This document shows, piece by piece, positions 1-6,054 of a stretch of DNA of 6,054 bases. A program made the translations under genes and the position numbers. Source of the stretch: Chloroflexota bacterium (lineage in GTDB: Bacteria; Chloroflexota; Anaerolineae; Anaerolineales; UBA11579); NCBI GenBank assembly GCA_003250455.1, contig QKGK01000319.1, positions 1 to 6,054 on the forward strand, written 5' to 3'. How positions within the stretch are numbered: position 1 is the first letter of the stretch; the number at the start of each line of letters is the position of its first letter. The notes below the pieces were generated by a model. The model made no database searches. It was not told the origin of the DNA and saw nothing but the letters and a program-made list of their open reading frames with translations.

Positions 1-1191
1 GACGGTGATTGGTGTTTCGATGACCCTTTCTTCCCCCAGTGTAAACAGACCATTTACTGCGGGCGGATCGAACACAGCCGCAGTTCCCTGGGGCCATTGC
101 TGGGGCACCACGCCCTGGTACAGGATCAGGTCATAAATGATTTCCGGGATCACATCCTCCGGTGCATAGACCGTCAGACGGGCATCTGGCACGGCGCTGA
201 CCGCTCTCGCAAGGTCACCCTGCGTGTTCGTTACCAATGCCACCTGCACAGCTGAATCCTGCGGACGGGCAGCCACCCCCAGATCGTCTTCCGGCAGGGA
301 ATCCTCCCCCAGTAAGCGCACTGATACGTTTTGCGTATTAGCCGGGAGTATGGCGGTCAGCGGCACTGCTGAATTGGCAGCCATAGAAACCTGTTCCTGA
401 CGGAACACCTCCCCATTTACCCGGATTTCCACATCCCGCTCACTTTGTTGTGTGGAATAATTCATCACGCGGACAAATAATGAAACGCTGCCATCGTTTT
501 GCGTCTCCAGGACTGGGGGCAGCACCGCCTGGTTATTGACTTCAAACCCGATAAATGCCCATGTGATCTGGGTTGGAAAATCATCGATGTCTTCGGGTGC
601 GTAAGCCCCATCGTTGATCACATATACTTCCATTGGCAGTTCAGGATTGGAAAACAGCGCCGCTTGCGCCAGCCCGGTTCTCAGCATGGTGCCAAAACCG
701 CTGGGGACTAAATCATCGACTGCCTGTACCAGCGTACGGCTGCCGCTTTCATTACTGCTCCCGACCAAATCGACCTCTCCGCCGATCGTGAGCACCAGGA
801 CTTCATCACGGCGGGAAACGTCCTGGATCAGGTTCACCGCAATTTCCTTTGCCAGGGAAAAGCGGTCTGGCTTGCCGTCTCTTGCCAGCATACTGATCGA
901 GTCGTCCAGCAGGATCACTTTTTGTACCGCACCCCCACCTACAGCAGGCAGGGTTAATTGGGGCTGTGCAAATGCCAGGCTGAACAGTATCGCCAGCGTA
1001 ATATCCAAAAGCAGCAGCCAGGTAAAACGCACAAATCTCGGTTTTTGCCCCTGGAATTTGGCCTCCAGAAATTGCCACAGGAACATGCTGGAAACCATCA
1101 CCCGCCGGTTGCGCTCCAGGTGCAGGTGCAGCCCAACAATGACCGGGATTGTGAATAACCCCATGAGACCAAGCGGATTCAAAAAACTCAT
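1..1191 (-). CDS. BatA-like membrane protein with VWA domain (C-terminus beyond left edge)
   Basis: The frame is open from the ATG at 1191 to the window edge, giving 397 codons with no stop, so the protein is truncated here. The N-terminus (about residues 1-78) fits the BatA/aerotolerance-regulator N-terminal domain: it opens MSFLNPLGLMGL, with a hydrophobic helix at about 8-25, a basic loop containing SSMFLWQF, and a second helix at about 57-75. A VWA domain follows (about 90-260). Its metal-ion-dependent adhesion site looks intact: DDSIS at 96-100, T168 in GFGT, and D194 in VIND. Residues from about 205 onward look like a beta-rich extracytoplasmic region. The start overlaps the stop of the DUF58 gene by 4 bp (ATGA), so translation is probably coupled; a weak GGTG lies just upstream. 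Family knowledge: BatA-type proteins sit in the membrane and work with DUF58 proteins and MoxR ATPases; their molecular role is poorly defined. Confident in the fold, not in the function. Confidence 0.88.
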   Translation of the reverse strand, partial: MSFLNPLGLMGLFTIPVIVGLHLHLERNRRVMVSSMFLWQFLEAKFQGQKPRFVRFTWLLLLDITLAILFSLAFAQPQLTLPAVGGGAVQKVILLDDSISMLARDGKPDRFSLAKEIAVNLIQDVSRRDEVLVLTIGGEVDLVGSSNESGSRTLVQAVDDLVPSGFGTMLRTGLAQAALFSNPELPMEVYVINDGAYAPEDIDDFPTQITWAFIGFEVNNQAVLPPVLETQNDGSVSLFVRVMNYSTQQSERDVEIRVNGEVFRQEQVSMAANSAVPLTAILPANTQNVSVRLLGEDSLPEDDLGVAARPQDSAVQVALVTNTQGDLARAVSAVPDARLTVYAPEDVIPEIIYDLILYQGVVPQQWPQGTAAVFDPPAVNGLFTLGEERVIETPITV

Positions 1192-2150
1192 ACCCGCACC
1201 AAAATCTGCCGTTCCCGCAGGTGCGGCAGAACCTCCTTGCTTAAAGCCCAATTGGTGTTGATCAGGGTATAGGAAGCATGATGGTCCACAGCCGTGCGCT
1301 CCAGCTGATTTTGCCAGCCATCCAAACGCTCCTTATATCGGCGGATGGCCTCATTGGTCAGGTCAAAATTTGCCTTGCGACTATTTTCACTGTCCTCCAG
1401 TTCAAAAGTCCCGCGGATTTCCGGGTCAATCTCCGCCGGATGCAGCAGATGGAAAACATTGACCCGCCATTTGGGTGCAGGTACGGCTGACAGCACCTCC
1501 GAGAGGTCTCCTTTTTCCAGCAGATCGGAGAGGATGAACAGGATCCCGCCCCGTGAAACCCGTTTTGCCAGCGTGCGCACCGCCGATTCAAGGTCAGATT
1601 GGCCGCCATAGCGCAGCAGCGACAGGTGCCGGATGAAACCGCTGATGTACCCTCGCCCCGAAGCAGGCCCAAATTCCACATTGCGCCGGTCCCCGTAGGG
1701 AGCCATGTATAAGCGGTCACCGTTATTGAGCGCCATATACCCCAAAGAGGCTGCCAGTGCCAGCTGCAGCTCGCGCTTGGGCTGGTTGCCCCAGTTCATC
1801 GACGCGCTGCAGTCCACCAAAAGATAGACGATCACATCCTTGGGCATCTCGCCCTGCCGGATAAAGATCTGTTCATGCCGGGCAGAAGCGCGCCAATCCA
1901 GAAAGCGAATGTCATCCCCCGGCACATACATGCGGTGCTCGCGGAACTCGGTGGATGGCTTGCTGCGGTTGCTTTGCCGGATGCCAATCCGGTCTCCCCG
2001 CAGGGAACGGTGTCCCACGATTTGCAGGCGGTCCAATTGGCGCAGCGTCTCCAATTCCAGGCGGAAAGGCACCTTTGGAGCGCCTGCTTCGCCCTGGCGG
2101 CGTCTTTCCCTGGCGAGGTTAACGAGGTGAGAAATACGACGATACCACAT
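1188..2150 (-). CDS. DUF58 family protein with VWA-type MIDAS
   Basis: A 320-residue protein without an obvious membrane segment. The DUF58 signature is clear at about 68-99: EFREHRMYVPGDD, then FLDWRASAR and a terminal IRQGE-like strand. A VWA-like fold follows with the MIDAS motif DCSAS at 113-117, a GGQSDL loop at 182-187 where S185 stands at the usual Thr position, and ILSDL at 206-210. Known: DUF58 proteins are commonly encoded beside MoxR ATPases and BatA-type VWA proteins, and are thought to act as cytoplasmic adaptors in envelope-related processes. It lies between a membrane protein gene (32-bp overlap at its start) and the BatA-like gene (4-bp overlap at its end). The chosen ATG gives about 25 residues before the usual DUF58 N-terminus. 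A GTG at 2072 (V27) would remove the overlap, but neither start has a strong ribosome binding site (GAAAGA before the ATG). Confidence 0.93.
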   Translation of the reverse strand: MWYRRISHLVNLARERRRQGEAGAPKVPFRLELETLRQLDRLQIVGHRSLRGDRIGIRQSNRSKPSTEFREHRMYVPGDDIRFLDWRASARHEQIFIRQGEMPKDVIVYLLVDCSASMNWGNQPKRELQLALAASLGYMALNNGDRLYMAPYGDRRNVEFGPASGRGYISGFIRHLSLLRYGGQSDLESAVRTLAKRVSRGGILFILSDLLEKGDLSEVLSAVPAPKWRVNVFHLLHPAEIDPEIRGTFELEDSENSRKANFDLTNEAIRRYKERLDGWQNQLERTAVDHHASYTLINTNWALSKEVLPHLRERQILVRV

Positions 2151-3378
2151 CGGAATCTTTCAGATTTAAAATATATGGGAGCGGCTGAACAAATCCGGGA
2201 ACCTCAGCGCCAGGGCTGGCGCTCACGCCGGTGGTCACTCCAATATTCCCGCTGTCTATAATCGTCGGCACCGAAAGGAAATTCTGTGGGATAGTCACAT
2301 CCCCCCCCGGCACATCGATCTCCAGCGATTGCTGGGACGTATTGGCGAGCGGCTGTTTGTTCGGGTCTGGGCAGTATTGGCACAGCTCCATCAATTCAAC
2401 CAACTGGTCCAGGCCTTCCGAAATGGCGAGACTGCTCCCATCAAATAAAGCGGCAGACGCATCCTGGAAATAGGCGGATATCTCCGGCCGATTGAGCGAT
2501 TGCAATGTCACTGCCGTATCCAAAAAGGTGTTGGCCAGCCCTTCCCTTGATTCCGCAGACAGGTCCTCCACCTCTTCTGCCAGGTTCCCAAACCCCTGGG
2601 CTGCCTGCCCAAAGTCCAGTTCCTGCAAGCCGACGCCAATGTCATAGGTCGCCGATTGCTGGCTCAATGTGCCGCCCAGATTAATGAAAACGTCGGCCAC
2701 TTCTTCCCAATTCCCCTCGCAAATGATATTTTGACCGCTCCCCAATTCCCCTGTTTGCAGCTGTGCGGGCTGGTTCCCGCCCATGTCACCGGGGATATTT
2801 TCAGTCAGCACCTCGGCGGCAGTGGGGTCCTTGCTCAAATTGGGCAGTATCCCTACCCCCTGGTCAAGCGGAAAGCGGCCAATGTCTTCCACGCTCAACA
2901 GGTACACGATCAGCAGCAGGATCAGCACCACTACCGTGGATTCGAACTCACCTTTGATCCGCCAGCCCCGGTCTGCCAGGTCCCGCCGGATGGCAGGCAG
3001 ACGTCCAAGCTGTTCGCTCTGCAGCAGTTCATCCACGGCAGGGTTGCGTTTCTTTTCCTGTGTCTCATCCTGAATAACCTCATAGGCCGTGAACACCTGC
3101 TCCTGCAAGCGATAGCCCCGGTCCAGGCGCCATACGAACCCCCTGGATGGCGCACGCTGCAGAAAAGCCGTCCCCAGGGTTCCCGCAGCCGCCAAACCGG
3201 CCAGCCAGAACCAGGCAGCTTGGGCAGGCAGCCACCCCCACAGCCGGTTGACGCCCCAACAGAATAAATAGATAGCGCCACCCACCCAGGCAGCCCGTAG
3301 AACCATTTTGATGATCTTCTGCGTCCACGCCACCTGGAAAATGCGTGCAATCTCCCTCAAGAACTGCTCCCTGCTCAT
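2119..3378 (-). CDS. Three-helix membrane protein with large C-terminal domain, unknown function
   Basis: A 419-residue protein that I cannot place firmly in a named family; the N-terminal layout recalls DUF4175-like membrane proteins. Two hydrophobic helices at about 26-47 and 54-72 are followed by a polar segment (about 75-145) containing LDRGYRLQEQVFTAYEVI, and a third helix at about 148-164. With basic residues before helices 1 and 3, the remaining 255 residues would lie outside the membrane. That tail is acidic and Gln/Gly/Ser/Ala-rich, with a likely helical part at about 250-335 and three cysteines, C220 and the pair C333/C336 (CQYC). The ATG overlaps the upstream stop by 4 bp and has a good Shine-Dalgarno. 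The 3' end runs 32 bp into the DUF58 gene. In BatA/DUF58 clusters such proteins are presumed membrane partners; that role here is inference. Confidence 0.85.
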   Translation of the reverse strand: MSREQFLREIARIFQVAWTQKIIKMVLRAAWVGGAIYLFCWGVNRLWGWLPAQAAWFWLAGLAAAGTLGTAFLQRAPSRGFVWRLDRGYRLQEQVFTAYEVIQDETQEKKRNPAVDELLQSEQLGRLPAIRRDLADRGWRIKGEFESTVVVLILLLIVYLLSVEDIGRFPLDQGVGILPNLSKDPTAAEVLTENIPGDMGGNQPAQLQTGELGSGQNIICEGNWEEVADVFINLGGTLSQQSATYDIGVGLQELDFGQAAQGFGNLAEEVEDLSAESREGLANTFLDTAVTLQSLNRPEISAYFQDASAALFDGSSLAISEGLDQLVELMELCQYCPDPNKQPLANTSQQSLEIDVPGGDVTIPQNFLSVPTIIDSGNIGVTTGVSASPGAEVPGFVQPLPYILNLKDSDVVSSYFSPR

Positions 3379-4841
3379 AACAACTGCACCTCATTGCCCT
3401 TGTTGTTGCGAACAGCGTGCACCCGCCGCCAGATCAGGAACACACACGCAAGCAGGCCGATCACCGTCACCCAGGTAACAAAATCATGGTGGCTGGTCCC
3501 CAGGAGCAAAAATGCCATTTGTGCCTGGCGCATGCCATCCTTATCGCCCAGCTCGCTTAACCGCCGTCCGATCTCAGCGATCCGCTGGCTGCGCACCGGG
3601 TCCAGCGGCGAACCGTCCCCACGCAGGAGCACCAGTTCTTCCCGCAGCGTCAGCACCTCGGTTGCCAGGCTGAGATACAGCCCGATCTCTTCATCGCGCC
3701 GGGTATCACCCAGCTGCTGGTAGCGGGTCTGAGCTTCCTGGGCATAGGTATAGGCATTAATGTAGTCCCCGGCAAGGAGCGCCTGCCTCGCTTCCAAAGC
3801 AAGATTGGCGGCCTGTTCACCGCTGTTGGCTTGTTCCAAAAGCACCGCCGCCTGCTGCGATTGTTCTGCCGTGCCAAACAGCGCCAGCATGGGAGAGATC
3901 CGCCCCAGCCTATCTGCGGCGTCACTGTACGCACCGGCTGTAATTAACCGTTCAAAATCTGCAAGGTCATATCCGTGGATCACATTGCTTGCCCAGCGAT
4001 ACTCCACGTAAGCCGGGTAATACTGCACCCAATATATTTCTACTTCCTGCACATTTACCCCAAAAACATCCAAAGCGGCCTGCCGGTAACCCTGTGCATT
4101 GCCAATCTCGGTCAGGAATTGCACCAGCTTGTCCCAGCCAAACACTTCGATCAGATAGGAGATCACGCTGGTTTGCTGCAGCAGGACCATATTATTGGAG
4201 GGCGGATGATCCTCTTCCCATAACCGCTGCAACCCCCGGTCTGGTTGGGTGATATTCCCTGCCGCCTTGAATCGCTGTGGGAAGGTATCCTGGGGATTTT
4301 CAAAATATCCCCCCAGCCCCTGCAGCAATCCCTGCGGCGCTTCCCCATCAGAAAGCTGCTCGCCAAACAAGACAGCCAGCTCATGCCGCAGGGCGTTCAC
4401 CGCCTGTTCCTCCCAGGTCATCGGGCTGCGGTTGATCACTGTAGCGATCAGCGCGATCTCTCTGGAACCAATGTGTGAATGGGCGTCATCTTCAGAAAGC
4501 AGCGGAGCCAGGGCATTCAGGCACGTGTACTCTGTCAATGTTGGATATAACCGGATGGTGATCGGTGTGACCAGGGATATGCCAAAAGCCTCTACATATT
4601 TAGGTAATTCATGCTCGATCATCTGAAGGTACTGAGTTTCGATGTCCTGTGCCATACTGACCTGGCTGGCAGTGTATAAAATTACGAAATTCTCAGAACT
4701 CAGCTCTTTCCAAATATAGTCGCCTGGGCAATTTTCCTGTACCATAGGAGCGGCAGACACGACCTGCACCTGAAATAGAAGCAATAAAAAAAGCAGCCAT
4801 CTTGCTGGCCGGGCAAAGCGGGTTCTGAGTGCGATTTTCAC
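3375..4841 (-). CDS. Secreted, membrane-anchored peptidase-MA-like protein with degenerate zinc site
   Basis: A 488-residue protein. The N-terminus is a classic Sec signal: basic residues at 2-14, a Leu-rich core at about 15-27, and probable cleavage after VSA (residue 30). Residues about 42-275 follow the peptidase MA-like (gluzincin) layout: an opening segment with NFVILYTASQ, the LRHEL helix, a QGLGGYF helix, a TSVISYLIEVFGWDKL stretch, and a final helix with EIYWVQYY. The catalytic HExxH reads HELAV (153-157) and the usual EGLA-type motif reads QGLG (174-177), so two expected zinc ligands are missing. Residues about 295-400 are Ala-rich helices of TPR-like look. A helix at about 455-472 followed by RR anchors the C-terminus. 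The start is GTG, with an in-frame TAA four codons upstream and no better start nearby. It heads the operon and overlaps the next gene by 4 bp. The fold is likely; protease activity is unlikely. Confidence 0.85.
   Translation of the reverse strand: MKIALRTRFARPARWLLFLLLLFQVQVVSAAPMVQENCPGDYIWKELSSENFVILYTASQVSMAQDIETQYLQMIEHELPKYVEAFGISLVTPITIRLYPTLTEYTCLNALAPLLSEDDAHSHIGSREIALIATVINRSPMTWEEQAVNALRHELAVLFGEQLSDGEAPQGLLQGLGGYFENPQDTFPQRFKAAGNITQPDRGLQRLWEEDHPPSNNMVLLQQTSVISYLIEVFGWDKLVQFLTEIGNAQGYRQAALDVFGVNVQEVEIYWVQYYPAYVEYRWASNVIHGYDLADFERLITAGAYSDAADRLGRISPMLALFGTAEQSQQAAVLLEQANSGEQAANLALEARQALLAGDYINAYTYAQEAQTRYQQLGDTRRDEEIGLYLSLATEVLTLREELVLLRGDGSPLDPVRSQRIAEIGRRLSELGDKDGMRQAQMAFLLLGTSHHDFVTWVTVIGLLACVFLIWRRVHAVRNNKGNEVQLL
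3387..3392 (-). promoter_or_regulatory. Shine-Dalgarno for the membrane protein gene
   Basis: On the minus strand GAGGTG sits 8 nt before the ATG at 3378, inside the last codons of the upstream gene. It is the clearest ribosome binding site in the minus operon. It supports this start and suggests independent or re-initiating ribosomes at the ATGA junction. Confidence 0.6.
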
Positions 4842-4847
4842 AGATGA

Positions 4848-4876
4848 ATCTTAGCATAGAACCATACCCCCCGCAA
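4848..4876 (-). promoter_or_regulatory. Candidate promoter of the minus-strand operon
   Basis: Read on the minus strand, TTGCGG (4876-4871) and TAAGAT (4853-4848) are 17 nt apart, and TAAGAT ends 6 nt before the GTG start at 4841. Transcription from it would start at or within a base or two of the start codon. An overlapping alternative -10 is TATGCT (4858-4853). No good Shine-Dalgarno precedes the GTG, which fits a leaderless message. The matches to consensus are partial, so this is a weak prediction. Confidence 0.3.
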
Positions 4877-4962
4877 ATCACAGGGTTATCCATTGGCCAG
4901 GGTAATTGGTACTGAAACTCGCAAATTGTCTCTCATCCAGAATTTACTTACGGGCAATAGGC

Positions 4963-4986
4963 TAAAATCCAAGAGTATGCTAGAAT
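4963..4986 (+). promoter_or_regulatory. Candidate -10 elements of the smpB promoter
   Basis: Three AT-rich -10-like strings precede smpB: TAAAAT (4963-4968), TATGCT (4976-4981) and TAGAAT (4981-4986). TAAAAT is the best match to TATAAT and would give a leader of about 19 nt. TAGAAT, 7 nt before the ATG, would give an essentially leaderless message. No convincing -35 was found at 16-18 nt from any of them, so which one is used cannot be decided from sequence. Confidence 0.3.
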
Positions 4987-4993
4987 TTAATCG

Positions 4994-5440
4994 ATGGAAA
5001 ATGTAAAAGTTGTCGCTCAAAATAGAAAAGCCCGGCATGATTATTTCATCCTGGAAACCATGGAAGCCGGGTTGGCCTTAATGGGAACAGAGATCAAATC
5101 GATCCGGGCCGGACAGATCAGCCTCAAGGAGGCTTATATCCGCGTGGATGGTGAAGAAGCATGGCTGGTAAACGCCCATATTGCCCCTTACGACCATGCC
5201 AGCCGGGACAATCATGACCCCATCCGGGACAAGAAATTACTTCTGCACAAGCGGGAGATTCAAAACTTATATGCTGAGGTGCGTCAAAAAGGCACAACCA
5301 TTATCCCTCTGCAGGTGCACCTGCGAAATGGAAGGGCCAAAGTGGAAATTGCTATCGCAAAAGGGAAAAAGAATTACGACAAACGCGAAGCAATTAAAAA
5401 GAGGGATGCTCAAAGAGATATGGATCGCGCCTTCAAATAA
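4994..5440 (+). CDS. smpB: SsrA-binding protein SmpB
   Basis: SmpB binds tmRNA (SsrA) and delivers it to ribosomes stalled on messages lacking a stop codon, enabling trans-translation; it acts in the cytoplasm. The 148-residue length is normal for the family. Hallmarks in order: NRKARHDYFI (10-19), GTEIKSIRAG (31-40), LVNAHIAPY (58-66), NHDPIR (73-78), KLLLHKREI (81-89), NGRAKVEIAIAKGKK (112-126) followed by YDKRE (128-132), and a basic C-terminal tail (133-148) of the kind that becomes helical in the mRNA channel. No key segment is missing. The ATG is fixed by an in-frame TAA two codons upstream; no usable Shine-Dalgarno precedes it. It is divergent from the large minus operon and is followed after 2 bp by an unrecognised gene. 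The ssrA gene is not in this window. Confidence 0.98.
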   Translation: MENVKVVAQNRKARHDYFILETMEAGLALMGTEIKSIRAGQISLKEAYIRVDGEEAWLVNAHIAPYDHASRDNHDPIRDKKLLLHKREIQNLYAEVRQKGTTIIPLQVHLRNGRAKVEIAIAKGKKNYDKREAIKKRDAQRDMDRAFK

Positions 5441-5442
5441 TT

Positions 5443-6054
5443 ATGGACGCCTATTCGATCGCCGGCATCAACAACCTTCCAGAACAGCAAAAACGGGAAA
5501 TCTTCATCCCGTTAATTCCGGCCGAAATTTTTCAGCGTTTTTCCCTGCCGCCCGATCTGATCGACGAACAGGGCAATAACCTCCTCGAAATCTCTGGCAA
5601 GCCCGGCGCACAAAGCATCGAGATCCGCATGTACCACCAGGCCGGATTTGAAGACCCCCTTCTCTACAGCCACCTGACGGACACCCTTATCGGACAGGTG
5701 CATGTGCTGCTGTATGTGATGAACGACCCGAATTCTCCCAGGTTTGATGTGGACCGGATGCCGGATGGCACCAAAACTGCATTCGCCACCCGCACCCGCA
5801 ACCTCGAGGCGGAATTGGCTGCTATGGATGCCGGGTTGCTCCCCGGGCAAATTCGCAAGGGACTGAGCATTCTTTCGGAAGCAGTCAGCTCTTTTGAGGA
5901 GTTTGTCCTCAGTCTGGGACATACCATCTACTTCAATGAACCGCTTTTTTACCATAACGCCATCATTTTTGAACGTTATGGGTTCAGCTACCAACGGGGG
6001 CGGCGCAAAATGGAAGCCATCCACAAACGATTCCAGGAGGACGAATCCCTGATT
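5443..6054 (+). CDS. Hypothetical cytoplasmic protein (C-terminus beyond right edge)
   Basis: The frame is open from the ATG at 5443 to the window edge, 204 codons without a stop. I do not recognise the family. No signal peptide or membrane helix is visible. The protein is rich in charged and aromatic residues. Stretches that look conserved are LIGQVHVLLYVMNDP (82-96), PRFDVDRMPDG (99-109), and a late segment, YFNEPLFYHN (163-172) then FERYGFSYQRGRR (177-189). The last segment faintly recalls the end of an acetyltransferase (GNAT) fold, but no acetyl-CoA loop is seen, so I do not assign it. It begins 2 bp after the smpB stop with no Shine-Dalgarno, which points to co-transcription and translational coupling. 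Codon use looks like smpB and the minus operon, so there is no sign of recent transfer. An open frame on the opposite strand is probably a shadow. Confidence 0.8.
   Translation, partial: MDAYSIAGINNLPEQQKREIFIPLIPAEIFQRFSLPPDLIDEQGNNLLEISGKPGAQSIEIRMYHQAGFEDPLLYSHLTDTLIGQVHVLLYVMNDPNSPRFDVDRMPDGTKTAFATRTRNLEAELAAMDAGLLPGQIRKGLSILSEAVSSFEEFVLSLGHTIYFNEPLFYHNAIIFERYGFSYQRGRRKMEAIHKRFQEDESLI

Noticed and set aside
614..1261. 215-codon plus-strand open frame
   Set aside because: It lies opposite the BatA-like gene, which has clear domains and a MIDAS motif. The plus-strand product is Ser/Arg/Pro-rich with no recognisable motif, typical of an antisense shadow.
2656..3267. 203-codon plus-strand open frame
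   Set aside because: It is antisense to the membrane protein gene. Its product is a His/Gln/Pro-rich composition without domains, and it has no ribosome binding site or operon context.
4842..4993. Possible tmRNA or other small RNA in the divergent gap beside smpB
   Set aside because: The gap is only 152 bp, far too short for ssrA. No tRNA-like acceptor end, tag-encoding frame or strong hairpin was seen.
5311..5324. Perfect 14-bp palindrome GCAGGTGCACCTGC
   Set aside because: It sits inside smpB and encodes the ordinary LQVHLR strand. The LHLHLE and QVQVV codons of the minus operon give similar CAGGTG/CACCTG strings, so codon use explains it better than an operator site.
5512..6024. 170-codon minus-strand open frame opposite the gene after smpB
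   Set aside because: It has no recognisable domain. The plus-strand frame is longer, starts 2 bp after smpB, runs to the window edge and has the more protein-like composition. The choice is likely but not certain because neither product is recognised.

Overview
The window (about 54% GC by eye) looks like a bacterial chromosomal segment, most likely from Chloroflexota, probably Anaerolineae-like. That placement is an inference from the style of the proteins and the pairing of a BatA/DUF58 cluster with smpB; no rRNA or other phylogenetic marker is present to prove it.

Layout: the left four-fifths (1-4841) is one tightly packed minus-strand operon, read right to left. It runs: (1) a secreted, C-terminally anchored protein with a peptidase-MA-like fold whose zinc site is degenerate (3375-4841); (2) a three-helix membrane protein with a large probably extracytoplasmic tail (2119-3378); (3) a DUF58 protein with a von Willebrand factor A (VWA) MIDAS motif (1188-2150); (4) a BatA-type two-helix membrane protein with a VWA domain, cut by the left window edge (1-1191). 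Two junctions are 4-bp ATGA overlaps and the third is a 32-bp overlap, so the four genes are almost certainly co-transcribed and translationally coupled. A MoxR AAA+ ATPase, the usual partner of DUF58/VWA proteins, is not in the window.

A 152-bp divergent intergenic region (4842-4993) separates this operon from a plus-strand unit. It carries the same TATGCTA string, in inverted orientation, 10-11 nt in front of each start codon. Neither start has a convincing Shine-Dalgarno sequence, so short-leader or leaderless transcription is possible. The plus-strand unit is smpB (4994-5440), the tmRNA-binding protein of ribosome rescue, followed after 2 bp by an unrecognised cytoplasmic protein (5443 to the right edge, truncated).

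Taken together, the minus operon resembles the MoxR/DUF58/BatA class of envelope-associated systems, with two accessory envelope proteins whose role is not known. The most distinctive point is the apparently inactivated metalloprotease fold at the head of that operon. No tRNA, rRNA, CRISPR, insertion sequence or clear terminator was seen.
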